Assembly (NCBI GenBank): GCA_963806935.1
Contig: CAWEAT010000023.1
Span: forward strand, 1 to 64,000
Length of the DNA: 64,000 nucleotides
From: Roseiarcus sp963806935
GTDB taxonomy: Bacteria > Pseudomonadota > Alphaproteobacteria > Rhizobiales > Beijerinckiaceae
Direction: 5' to 3'
How positions within the stretch are numbered: the stretch's first letter is position 1; every line of letters starts with the position of its first letter. The notes beneath the pieces were generated by a model. That model was not told where the DNA came from. It did no database searches and saw only the letters and a program-made list of their open reading frames with translations. The position numbers and the translations under genes were made by a program. Below, in pieces: positions 18,300-26,608 of the stretch.

Positions 18300-19046
18300 C
18301 TAAGCCGCCCTCCAGAACAGCCCGATCGTGAGCGCGACGCCGATGGCGACGACGCCCAGTTTCAACAGCTTCTCGTTGACGCTTTTGAGCATCAGCGCGC
18401 CGGCCCAGCCGCCGAACGAGGCGCCGGCCGCGGTGACGAGCGCCTGCTGCCAATAGACGTCCTTGGAAAAGACGAAGATCAAGACCGCGGACGCGTTGGC
18501 CATTCCGGCGAGGATATTCTTGAGCGCTCCGGCGTTGCGCACCGCAATGCCGGTCATGGCGAGCGCGGCCATCATCATGAAGCCGATGCCGCCGCCAAAA
18601 TAGCCGCCGTAGACTGCGATGAGGAATTGGATGAGCGCCATGCCCGAGGGTGGCAGCCGGCCCTCGATCTCGTCGACCGACCGGCGAAAAAAGCTGCCCC
18701 AGGCGAAGAGCGCGGTCGCGAACAGGACGAGCCACGGCACGAGGCGCGCGAACACGCTTGCCGGCGTCGCAAGCAGGATGAGCGCGCCGATCCCGCCGCC
18801 GAGGAGGCTGACGAGAACAAGCGTCCGCATCGTCAGACCCGGAGGGCTTTTCGCGTCGACGCGTCCGGTGAAGCCGGTGATGAGCTGGGCGGGAAACAGC
18901 GCCACGGTCGAAGTGATGTTGGCCGCGCGCGCGTCCATGCCGGTCAGCATCAGCGAGGGAAGAGTGATGAACGAGCCGCCGCCGGCGAGCGCGTTCTGCG
19001 TTCCCGCCCAAAGCGATGCGATGAAGAGGATGAGGAGAGCGGTCAT
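18300..19046 (-). CDS. TauE/SafE family sulfite/anion exporter
   Basis: A 248-residue protein with eight hydrophobic segments. GTQNALAGGGSFITLPSLML near the N-terminus and AVYGGYFGGGIGFMMMAALA in the second half are the paired repeats of the TauE/SafE (DUF81) family. Members move sulfite, sulfoacetate or other small anions. The ATG at 19046 is chosen because it directly precedes the first helix. It follows the deaminase gene by 44 bases. Confidence 0.92.
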   Translation of the reverse strand: MTALLILFIASLWAGTQNALAGGGSFITLPSLMLTGMDARAANITSTVALFPAQLITGFTGRVDAKSPPGLTMRTLVLVSLLGGGIGALILLATPASVFARLVPWLVLFATALFAWGSFFRRSVDEIEGRLPPSGMALIQFLIAVYGGYFGGGIGFMMMAALAMTGIAVRNAGALKNILAGMANASAVLIFVFSKDVYWQQALVTAAGASFGGWAGALMLKSVNEKLLKLGVVAIGVALTIGLFWRAA

Positions 19047-19090
19047 CTTTGGCGGGCTCCTCGCATCAAGCGAAATCCCGCGCCGCGCGC

Positions 19091-20404
19091 TCATGCTCGG
19101 CAATCAGCCGATCGAGATCGAACTCCGACCGGCTGCCCGTCGACGACCCGCCATGTCCCCGCGATCATCACCCGATCGGCGCGGTGGGCGCCGCAGAGGA
19201 CCAGCGCGGCGAGCGGATCGTGCGCGCCCGAGAAGCGCGGCTCGTCGAGCTTGAACAGCGCGAGGTCCGCTTCATATCCCGCCTCGATCCGGCCGATGTC
19301 GGAACGCCCGAGGCAGCGCGCCGACCCTTCCGTCGCCCAGCGCAGAACGTCGCGATGGGTGACTTTCCCGGCGCCGTAACGCAGGCGGCCGATCATCAGC
19401 GCGTGGCGGACCGCCTCCATCATGTTCGAGGAATCGTTCGAGGCCGAGCCGTCGACGCCAAGCCCAAGCGACGCGCCCGCCGCCTCGAGCTCGCAGGTCG
19501 GGCAGATCCCCGACGCGAGCACCATGTTCGAGGCCGCGCAATGGCAGACGCCGACCTTCGCCTTGCCGAGCCGGGCGATCTCCTCAGCATTGAAATGAAT
19601 GCCGTGGGCGAGCCAGGCGCGGCTCGACATCCATCCGGTTTCCTCGAGGAGGTCGACCGGCCGCAAGCCGTACAGCTTGAGACAGAAACGCTCCTCGTCC
19701 TCGGTCTCGCACAAATGGGTGTGAAGCTGGCAGTCGTAGCGCTCAGCCAAGCGCGCGCTCTCGACCATGAGATCCTTTGAGATCGAGAACGGCGAACAGG
19801 GCGCGAGCGCGACGCGAATCTGCGCGCCCGGCGTCGGGTCGTGGAACAGCTTGAGCACCCGTTCGCTGTCGGCGAGAATCGTCTCTTCGTCCTGCACGAC
19901 GCTGTCGGGCGGCAGGCCGCCGTCCTTTTGCGACAGGTTCATCGACCCCCGCGAGACGGTCATGCGCATGCCGAGCGCGAGCGCCTCCTCGACCTCAATG
20001 TCGACCGCGTTCTCAAGGCCCTCCGGATAGAGATAGTGATGATCGGCGGCGGTCGTGCAGCCCGAGAGCATGAGCTCGGTCAGCGCGAGGCGCGCCGCGA
20101 GCCCGAGCTGGCGCGGCTTGAGCCGGGCCCAGATCGGATAGAGCGCTGTGAGCCAGGCGAACAGCGGCTTGTTGATCGCGGACGGGTGAGCGCGAGTCAG
20201 CGTCTGATAGAAATGGTGGTGGGTGTTGACGAGCCCCGGCAGCACGACATGGCGCGAGGCGTCGAAGGTCGCGTCGATCCGCTCCGGCGTTTCGCCTTTG
20301 CCCACAAGCTCGGCTATCCGCGTCCCCTCGACCACGAGCCCGTGCTCGGCGCCTTCGGCTAAAATCGCCAGCGGGTCCTTGATCCACGTCCGCATCGCCC
20401 CCAC
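19091..20404 (-). CDS. 8-oxoguanine deaminase (amidohydrolase family)
   Basis: A 437-residue amidohydrolase. LPGLVNTHHHFYQTLTRA holds the first metal ligands; LHTHLCETEDEE and LAHGIHFNAEEI the later ones; GLGVDGSASNDSSNMM the catalytic Asp. HHHFYQTLTRA and SSNMMEAVRHALMIGRLRYG match the subgroup in which hydrolysis of 8-oxoguanine to urate and ammonia was shown. It heads a closely spaced run of minus-strand genes reaching to 15905. Related substrates such as isocytosine or guanine derivatives remain possible. Confidence 0.8.
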   Translation of the reverse strand: MGAMRTWIKDPLAILAEGAEHGLVVEGTRIAELVGKGETPERIDATFDASRHVVLPGLVNTHHHFYQTLTRAHPSAINKPLFAWLTALYPIWARLKPRQLGLAARLALTELMLSGCTTAADHHYLYPEGLENAVDIEVEEALALGMRMTVSRGSMNLSQKDGGLPPDSVVQDEETILADSERVLKLFHDPTPGAQIRVALAPCSPFSISKDLMVESARLAERYDCQLHTHLCETEDEERFCLKLYGLRPVDLLEETGWMSSRAWLAHGIHFNAEEIARLGKAKVGVCHCAASNMVLASGICPTCELEAAGASLGLGVDGSASNDSSNMMEAVRHALMIGRLRYGAGKVTHRDVLRWATEGSARCLGRSDIGRIEAGYEADLALFKLDEPRFSGAHDPLAALVLCGAHRADRVMIAGTWRVVDGQPVGVRSRSADCRA

Positions 20405-20493
20405 GCCTCCGACAGCCCCGCGCCGCTTCCATTGGGAGGCGGCGGGAAAGAACCTGTCAACCGGGACGCGCGTCCTTGCGGCGCCAGGTCTTC

Positions 20494-20691
20494 TCAGGCG
20501 GGGACCAGGCCGTGGCGCAGCATGATGTCCTCGAGCCGCGCCGGGTCGGGCTTGCCAGAACCGCTCACGGCGTCTGCGATCTCCTCGAAATAGGCGCGGC
20601 CGATGGCTGCGAGCCTTCGCGGCGCGCGGTTGCGGGCCGGCAATCGCTCCGTGAGCCGGCGGTCATCGGCCGTCGCCCCGCCGTTGCGCAA
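20494..20691 (-). CDS. Short hypothetical protein, perhaps a gene remnant
   Basis: A 65-residue reading whose C-terminal half looks like real protein (RRLAAIGRAYFEEIADAV ... DPARLEDIMLRHGLVPA). The tail resembles the end of larger proteins, possibly cupin-type, that finish with a helix and RHGLVPA. The first 25 residues are Arg-rich and look non-native, and the best start is TTG. It may be the leftover of a longer gene. Low confidence. Confidence 0.3.
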   Translation of the reverse strand: MRNGGATADDRRLTERLPARNRAPRRLAAIGRAYFEEIADAVSGSGKPDPARLEDIMLRHGLVPA

Positions 20692-20706
20692 ACGACCGCA
20701 GAAGGC

Positions 20707-21318
20707 CTACATCGGCGGCGCGACGCCGTTTGCGCCGACGACGACGCGGCCCGTGGAAAGGCTTCCATCGTCCCCGCGCTGGGCCGGAACGAACACGGTC
20801 GCGCCGGGCTTGAGGTCGGCCGCCGTCGCGGGGCCCAGGGTGACAATCGGTGTGCCGTCGGGGATTGAGATTTTTTTCTCCTGACCTCCGCTATAGGAGA
20901 GCGTGACGGTGCGTCCGTCGACGTCCTTGACCGCGTTTGCGACCGTCGCATTGGTCATGGTGCTCTTGGGTTTCAGGTCCCAAGGATAGCTGCCTTCGCC
21001 TGTCCCTTTCATCGTCGCCGGGAAAATGAGCACCTCGATCGCTCCGTCGCCTCCCGCCGCAGTGGGCAGAGAAGCAATGCCGACAAAATCCCCCGGCTTG
21101 ATGTCTTCGATCGACGCCTTGGCGACGCCGCCCACCTTCCACCCGGGCTTGAGCGCGACCGCGCTGGTCGGGCCTTCGCAAGTCTTCACCGTAAGCGTCG
21201 AACCGTCCAGGCTGACGATCGTCCCGCGCAGCCGCACATTTTCCGCTGCTTGCACGTGAGATGCGGCGGCAATTCCGAGAAGCGCGAGAGCGACAGCCGA
21301 CGTCGATTTCAAATTCAT
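20707..21318 (-). CDS. Secreted DUF5666-like protein
   Basis: A 203-residue exported protein: signal peptide (MNLKSTSAVALALLGIAAAS, cleavage after VQA), then beta-rich repeats: VRLRGTIVSLDGSTLTVKT, KASIEDIKPGDFVGIAS, VKDVDGRTVTLSYSGGQ and PATAADLKPGATVFVPAQ. The G-x-[IV]-x-x-[LV]-D-G-x-T-[LV]-T-[VL] pattern is that of DUF5666-type OB-like domains. It is periplasmic with unknown role. The ATG at 21318 is used rather than a further upstream start because it gives a standard signal peptide. Confidence 0.75.
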   Translation of the reverse strand: MNLKSTSAVALALLGIAAASHVQAAENVRLRGTIVSLDGSTLTVKTCEGPTSAVALKPGWKVGGVAKASIEDIKPGDFVGIASLPTAAGGDGAIEVLIFPATMKGTGEGSYPWDLKPKSTMTNATVANAVKDVDGRTVTLSYSGGQEKKISIPDGTPIVTLGPATAADLKPGATVFVPAQRGDDGSLSTGRVVVGANGVAPPM

Positions 21319-21511
21319 CGCTTCAATTCTCCACAATGGAAAGTTGGACCCGCGCCGTGATTGTCCGGCAACCGAAGCGAACGCTCGGCGTCGGGCTTTT
21401 ATTCGTCAACTTCGCCCGCCTCGCGCTTTTGTGATCGCTTTCGGTCGCGTCGGGTCAGGGTCGCCGCGCCGAGGCAATCCTGTGCTATCGTCCCCGCGTC
21501 CCCAGAGCGCC

Positions 21512-23275
21512 ATGAAAGAAACCCGCAAGCTCGCCGCCATCCTTGCCGCCGACGTCGTCGGCTTCAGCCGTCTCGCCGGGGCGGACGAGGAGGGCGTGCT
21601 CGCAAGCCTGCGCGCTTTGCGCAGCGACTTCACCGACCCGACGATCGCCGCCCACCACGGCCGGGTGGTCAAGCGCACCGGCGATGGGCTGATCGTCGAG
21701 TTCCGCAGCGTGGTCGATGGGTTGCGCTGCGCGATCGAGATTCAGGACGGTATGGTTGAGCGCAATGCCGGCGTCGCGCCGGACAAGCGCATCGAGTACC
21801 GCATCGGCGTTCATCTCGGAGACGTCGTCGAGGAGGCCGACGGCGACCTGATGGGCGACGGCGTCAACATCGCGGCGCGGATCGAGAGCATCGCCGAGCC
21901 GGGCGGGATTTATGTGTCGGAGGACGCCTGGCGGCAGGTGCGCGACCGGGTGAAACGGACGTTTGTCGATCGCGGCGAGCAGACGCTGAAGAACATCGCC
22001 CGGCCGGTCCGGGTCTACGCCATCGGGGCCACGGCGCCGGGCGCCGGGAACGCGCCCGGCCACGCCCCTGCCGGTCCGGCCGAGCCCGCCCGATCGTCGA
22101 TCGCCGTGCTGCCGTTCGCCAACATGAGCGGCGACGCCGAACAGGAGTATTTCGCCGACGGCATTTCCGAGGACATCATCACGGCGCTGTCGAAGCTCCC
22201 GCAGCTCTTCGTCATCGCCCGCAATTCGGCGTTCACGTTCAAGGGCAAGAACGTCAACATCGGCGAGGTCGGCAAGAGCCTCGGCGTGCGTAACGTGCTC
22301 GAGGGCAGCGTCCGCAAGGCGGGAGGCCGGGTCAGGATCACCGCGCAGCTCATCGACGCGACAACCGGCGGGCACCTGTGGGCGGAGCGGTTCGATCGGG
22401 AGCTTACCGACATCTTCGCTGTTCAGGACGATGTAACAAGCCACATCGTCTCGGCGCTCGCGCTCAATCTCAGCCGCGGCGACCGCCAGAGCATCGCCGC
22501 CGAGCGGACCAACAATCAGGAGGCCTACGACTGTTTCCTGCGCGGACGCGAGCTTTGGTGGCGATTCTCGAGCGAGGCCAACCGCGAGGCCGAGCGCCTG
22601 CTCAGGCGCGCAACCGCGCTCGACCCCGGATTTGTCCCGGCGCTCGCGTTCCTCGCCGCGACGATGGCCAACGCCTATTCGAACGGATGGAGCGAAAAGC
22701 CCGCCGAGGCCCTCGAAGAGGCCGAGAATGTGTCGCTACAGGCGGTCAAGCTCGACGAACGGTATCCATACTCGCTGTGGTCGCTTGCGATGACTCTGTC
22801 GTGGAGACGGCGCAGCGACGAAGCCCTGAACGCCGCGGAGCGGGCGATTGCGTTCAACCCGAATTTCGCCGACGGGCACAGCATGGTCGGCGTGCTGCTG
22901 CACTTTGCCGGCCGGTCGGCGGAGGCGCTCACATTCTTCGACCGCGCCATGGCGCTCGATCCTCACTTCAACAGCATCGTCCTCTATTTCCGCGCCCAGG
23001 CGGCCTACCAGCTGGGCCAATATGCCGAGGCTGCGAGCCTGCTCAGGCGACGCATCCTGCGCAATCCCGAAACCGACACTTCGCGGGTGCTCTTGGCCGC
23101 GAGCCTGGGGCAGATGGGTCTCATCGACGAGGCCCACGCCGCATGGCAAGAATTGCTGCGCCTGAACCCAGCCTATTCGGTAGAGCAGCGCCGCAGCGTG
23201 CTTCCCTACAAGAATCCGGCCGATTTCGAGCGCATTGTCGAGGGCCTGCGCAAGGCGGGGCTGCCTGAGACATGA
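21512..23275 (+). CDS. Class III adenylate cyclase-TolB-TPR protein
   Basis: A 587-residue protein, intact. Residues 1-165 are the cyclase: AAILAADVVGFSRLAG (first metal Asp), KRTGDGLIVEF (second), IGVHLGDVVEEADGDL and GDGVNIAARIESIAEPGG. Residues about 190-330 are a TolB-like N-terminal domain (SIAVLPFANMSGDAEQEYFA, RNVLEGSVRKAGGRVRITAQ). The rest is TPR repeats (ALDPGFVPALAFLAATMA, AIAFNPNFADGHSMVGVLL). It predicts cytosolic cAMP synthesis gated by a protein-protein sensing region. It is a close paralogue of the broken gene at 11304-13077. Confidence 0.9.
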   Translation: MKETRKLAAILAADVVGFSRLAGADEEGVLASLRALRSDFTDPTIAAHHGRVVKRTGDGLIVEFRSVVDGLRCAIEIQDGMVERNAGVAPDKRIEYRIGVHLGDVVEEADGDLMGDGVNIAARIESIAEPGGIYVSEDAWRQVRDRVKRTFVDRGEQTLKNIARPVRVYAIGATAPGAGNAPGHAPAGPAEPARSSIAVLPFANMSGDAEQEYFADGISEDIITALSKLPQLFVIARNSAFTFKGKNVNIGEVGKSLGVRNVLEGSVRKAGGRVRITAQLIDATTGGHLWAERFDRELTDIFAVQDDVTSHIVSALALNLSRGDRQSIAAERTNNQEAYDCFLRGRELWWRFSSEANREAERLLRRATALDPGFVPALAFLAATMANAYSNGWSEKPAEALEEAENVSLQAVKLDERYPYSLWSLAMTLSWRRRSDEALNAAERAIAFNPNFADGHSMVGVLLHFAGRSAEALTFFDRAMALDPHFNSIVLYFRAQAAYQLGQYAEAASLLRRRILRNPETDTSRVLLAASLGQMGLIDEAHAAWQELLRLNPAYSVEQRRSVLPYKNPADFERIVEGLRKAGLPET

Positions 23276-23295
23276 CCGCCGGCGCATTGGTGGCG

Positions 23296-24162
23296 TCACT
23301 CCATCATCAGCTCCCGGTTGGTCGGTCCGCGCGCGGCGACCACCCACGCCTGGCGGCCGCGGATGATCGCCATTTTCGCGATTCCCGTGAGCCCTGAACC
23401 GGCGTCGAGATTGAGGCGGAAGCCGGCGATCTGATCCTCGTGCGAGGCCACGCGCTTGCCATCGTTCGGAGTGTGGCCGTGGACGACGAACATGCCGCTG
23501 AAGCCCTCCGGCCCCGGCCGGTGGTTGAGGAACGGCCAGCGCACCCAGGCCCAATGGCGGTCTTCGTCCAGGCTCGCGAGCGGCAGATTCCAGGGAATGG
23601 CGAGAAACGCTTCGAGGTCGAAATTCGGGTTGACGCCAGCGTGCACGAACAGGATGTCGCCCGAGCGCCAGCTCGCGCGCAAGGCGCCAAGCCAGGCGCG
23701 CACACGCTCCGGCAGTGACGCGCGCGCCGCCGCCAAGAGTTGGTCGAGATCCTCCGGCGGCTCGTCGGCCTCGACGAACTCGGCCAGAGTCTGGTCGCCG
23801 CCGTTGGCGATCCAGGCTTCGAGCCCCATGATCGCGTCATCTCTTGGCGTGCTCGGATCGAGCACGCGGCGCATCATCGCCTCATGGTTGCCCATCAGCG
23901 CAATCCCTTCGTCGGCGCCGATGCGCGTCGCGGCGCCGATCGCAAGCTCGATCGCGCCCAGGCTGTCGGGCCCGCGATCGACGAGGTCGCCGAGAAAGAC
24001 GATCGCACGCTTCTCGCGCCGCCTCGGCTCGCGCGCGGCGTCATCGATGAGCGCGGCGAGGAGGTCGGCGCGGCCATGAATGTCGCCGATGGCGAAAATC
24101 TCCATCTCCGGGCTGGCGGCGAAAGGCAGCGCGAATTCTCGACGCTCGAGGGCAGCGGACAT
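23296..24162 (-). CDS. Ser/Thr-type metallophosphatase (ApaH/PrpA-like)
   Basis: A 288-residue calcineurin-fold phosphatase. The metal motifs are in order: IFAIGDIHGRADLL (GDIHG), VFLGDLVDRGPDSLGAIE (GDxVDRG), ALMGNHEAMM (GNHE), LFVHAGVNPN and FVVHGHTPN. It is typical of bacterial PrpA/PrpE-like protein phosphatases or diadenosine tetraphosphatases; the two cannot be separated by eye. The start at 24162 is chosen because upstream in-frame residues do not resemble the family. Confidence 0.88.
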   Translation of the reverse strand: MSAALERREFALPFAASPEMEIFAIGDIHGRADLLAALIDDAAREPRRREKRAIVFLGDLVDRGPDSLGAIELAIGAATRIGADEGIALMGNHEAMMRRVLDPSTPRDDAIMGLEAWIANGGDQTLAEFVEADEPPEDLDQLLAAARASLPERVRAWLGALRASWRSGDILFVHAGVNPNFDLEAFLAIPWNLPLASLDEDRHWAWVRWPFLNHRPGPEGFSGMFVVHGHTPNDGKRVASHEDQIAGFRLNLDAGSGLTGIAKMAIIRGRQAWVVAARGPTNRELMME

Positions 24163-24237
24163 GCAACGGGGCCTTGCGATAAATGGCTGAGCGCTTGAGC
24201 ATTGCACGGCGGCGCGGGCGCACGCTAGGATCGCGCC

Positions 24238-25413
24238 ATGTTTCTCCAGTTCTTCGCCAACCTGCGTCAGGCGCATGTGCCAGCGACGCCGCGCGAATAT
24301 CTCGACCTTATGCGGGCGCTTGAAGGCGATCTCGCTCACATGTCGATCGACGAATTCTATCGGCTGGCGCGCGCGCTGCTCGTCAAGGACGAGCGCAATC
24401 TCGACCGGTTCGACATCGTGTTCGCGGCGACTTTCAAGGGCGTGTTGACGACCGCGGCCGCGGTCGAGGCCAGGGAGTTGCCCGAGGAATGGCTACGCCG
24501 CATGGCCGAGAAATATCTGAGCCCCGAGGAGCGGGCCGAGATCGAGAAGCTCGGTTTCGACAAGTTGATGGAGACGCTGCGCCAGCGCCTTGCCGAGCAG
24601 AAGGGCCGCCACCAGGGTGGCTCTAAATGGATCGGCACGGGCGGCACTTCGCCGTTCGGAGCCTATGGCGATCATCCCGAGGGGGTGCGTATCGGCCAGG
24701 ACAAAGGCCGCCGGGGCAGCGCCGTCAAGGTCTGGGACCGGCGGGAGTTCAAGGACTTCGACAGCGAGGCCGAGCTCGGGCCGCGCAACATCAAGCTCGC
24801 GCTGCGCCGCCTCCGGCGCTTCGCGCGCGAGGGCGCGGCCGAGGAGCTCGACCTCGACGGCACGATCCGCTCGACCGCCGACAAGGGCTATATCGATGTC
24901 CTGCTCAGGCCCGAGCGGCGCAACGCGGTCAAGGTGCTCTTGTTTCTCGATGTCGGCGGCTCGATGGATTGGCACGTCGAAGCGGCCGAGCAATTGTTCT
25001 CCGCGGCAAAAAGCCAGTTCAAACGGCTCGAGCATTTCTACTTCCACAATTGCCTCTACGAGAGCGTGTGGAAGAACAACCGCCGCCGCCATGACGAGCG
25101 GGCGTCGACCCGCGACCTCATCAATTCTTACCGCCGCGACTATCGGGTCGTGTTTGTCGGCGACGCCTCAATGAGCCCGCACGAGATCATGGCCCCGGGC
25201 GGCTCGGTCGAGCATCTCAATCCGGAGCCCGGGCGGGTGTGGCTCGAGCGGGCGATTCTCGCCTGGCCGCGCACGGTTTGGATCAATCCGACGCCGCAGA
25301 GCCAGTGGAGTCATTCGCTTTCGACGACGATGATCGCGGACATTTTCCAGCATCGCATGTTCCCGCTGACGCCCGATGGCGTCGAAGCGGCGATGCGGGC
25401 GCTGGCCGCCTGA
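24238..25413 (+). CDS. CoxE-like VWA domain protein (COG3825 type)
   Basis: A 391-residue protein. The N-terminal half has helical FLQFFANLRQAHVPATPREY and Gly-rich GGTSPFGAYGDHPEG; the C-terminal half is a von Willebrand A domain with the MIDAS-like LLFLDVGGSMDWH and later VFVGDASMSPHEI. The second serine of the classical DxSxS is replaced as usual for this group. These proteins normally work with a MoxR AAA+ ATPase as a chaperone pair for cofactor or metal insertion. Here the likely MoxR partner lies 5.3 kb downstream at 30735. Confidence 0.9.
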   Translation: MFLQFFANLRQAHVPATPREYLDLMRALEGDLAHMSIDEFYRLARALLVKDERNLDRFDIVFAATFKGVLTTAAAVEARELPEEWLRRMAEKYLSPEERAEIEKLGFDKLMETLRQRLAEQKGRHQGGSKWIGTGGTSPFGAYGDHPEGVRIGQDKGRRGSAVKVWDRREFKDFDSEAELGPRNIKLALRRLRRFAREGAAEELDLDGTIRSTADKGYIDVLLRPERRNAVKVLLFLDVGGSMDWHVEAAEQLFSAAKSQFKRLEHFYFHNCLYESVWKNNRRRHDERASTRDLINSYRRDYRVVFVGDASMSPHEIMAPGGSVEHLNPEPGRVWLERAILAWPRTVWINPTPQSQWSHSLSTTMIADIFQHRMFPLTPDGVEAAMRALAA

Positions 25414-25428
25414 GACCCGCCTACGGCG

Positions 25429-25854
25429 TCATTCCCTGACCACCAGCACCGAACATTGCGCGTGTCGCACGATCGTCGTGGCGTTCGAGCCGAGCAGATA
25501 GTCCGACATTACCGGGCGATGCGACCCGACGACAATGAGGTCGGCGCCCCATTCCGAGGCCTCCTCCAAGAGTTCGTGATAAATTCCGCCCGCCCGCGTC
25601 GCTGCGCTCTTGCGCTCGGCCGGCAGATCGATGCCGGCGAGAATGGCGTCGAGCTCGACCTTCGCGCGCTTCTCCTGCTCCTCGTCGAAGTCCACCGGCA
25701 CATATTCCATGAACGTCGCCGGGATGACCGGCTGGACATTGACCAGCCTGAGCTCGGCGCCGCCCGCCTTGGCCAGTTCGAGCGCCTGTGGAAGTCCCTT
25801 GGGAGCCAACTCCGATTCGGCGAGATCGACCGCAAGAATGATGCGCTTGTACAT
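25429..25854 (-). CDS. Universal stress protein UspA family
   Basis: A 141-residue protein starting MYKRIILAVDLAESE, with the ATP-binding motif as VVGSHRPVMSDYLLGSNATTIVRHAQCSVLVVRE (G-2x-G-9x-G-S/T-like). The GGAGGG ribosome-binding site fits the ATG at 25854. It converges on the VWA gene with 15 bases between stops. UspA proteins bind ATP or AMP and help under starvation or oxidant stress. Confidence 0.93.
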   Translation of the reverse strand: MYKRIILAVDLAESELAPKGLPQALELAKAGGAELRLVNVQPVIPATFMEYVPVDFDEEQEKRAKVELDAILAGIDLPAERKSAATRAGGIYHELLEEASEWGADLIVVGSHRPVMSDYLLGSNATTIVRHAQCSVLVVRE

Positions 25855-26018
25855 GGCAACCCTCCTTAGGGACTGAAGGCCCCCGCTCCTCAAGCGTCCC
25901 GCGCGCCAACCTGGGCCGCTCTTTACCCTCTGGCAAGGCGGTTGAGGCAAAAAGCCTCAGCGCCGCATCGGATCGCGCGCCGGTTGGCCGGGGCAAGGGA
26001 AATTGGCGACGATAGTCA

Positions 26019-26047
26019 TTGTTCCTTAGCCGACAGATCGCTATAAG
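26019..26047 (+). promoter_or_regulatory. Probable sigma-70 promoter of dksA
   Basis: TTGTTC at 26019-26024 and TATAAG at 26042-26047 are separated by 17 bases. The dksA ATG is 36 bases beyond the -10 box, leaving a short leader with GCAGGA as ribosome-binding site. The fit to the consensus and the spacing are good for an alphaproteobacterium. Confidence 0.55.
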
Positions 26048-26083
26048 GCCGCGAAATTTCCGTACGGAAAGCAGGATTCGCCA

Positions 26084-26500
26084 ATGAACGACGTCGCCGT
26101 TGAAAGCTACAAGCCGTCCGACGACGAACCATTCATGAATGAGCGACAGCGGGAATATTTCCGCCGCAAGCTCATCGCGTGGCGCGAATCGATCCTGGCC
26201 GAAAGCCGCGACACGCTCGCCGCCCTGCAGCAGGAGAGCGAGAATCATCCAGACTTCGCCGACCGCGCTTCGTCGGAGACCGACCGCGCGATCGAGCTTC
26301 GCGCCCGCGACCGGCAGCGCAAGCTGATCGCCAAGATCGAGTCCGCGCTGGCGCGCCTCGACGACGGTTCCTACGGATTTTGCGTCGAGACCGGCGATCC
26401 CATCTCGCTCAGACGCCTTGACGCGCGGCCGATCGCGACCCTTTCTGTCGAGGCGCAGGAACGCCACGAGCGACGGGAGAGAATCTATCGCGACGAGTAG
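26084..26500 (+). CDS. dksA: DksA/TraR family RNA polymerase-binding regulator
   Basis: A 138-residue protein with the coiled-coil body (RQREYFRRKLIAWRESILAE, DRASSETDRAIELRARDRQR) and C-terminal finger YGFCVETGDPISLRRLDARP followed by EAQERHE. Only one of the four usual zinc cysteines is kept, as in other alphaproteobacterial DksA proteins, so the finger is probably held without zinc or differently. It binds in the polymerase secondary channel and modulates rRNA and amino-acid promoters with ppGpp. The acidic tip residues DRASSETD are present. Confidence 0.93.
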   Translation: MNDVAVESYKPSDDEPFMNERQREYFRRKLIAWRESILAESRDTLAALQQESENHPDFADRASSETDRAIELRARDRQRKLIAKIESALARLDDGSYGFCVETGDPISLRRLDARPIATLSVEAQERHERRERIYRDE

Positions 26501-26608
26501 CGAGCCGGTTCCGCCGCGCCATTAAGACCGATCTTCGGCGGGTCGCTTGAGCGGCCTATAGCTTTCGGAGGCCCTTCGGAAGAACGGGGTGCGGCCTCGG
26601 CGCCACCG

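Noticed and set aside
18048..19379. A 443-residue plus-strand reading
   Set aside because: Antisense to the LysE, TauE and deaminase genes, with no family resemblance.
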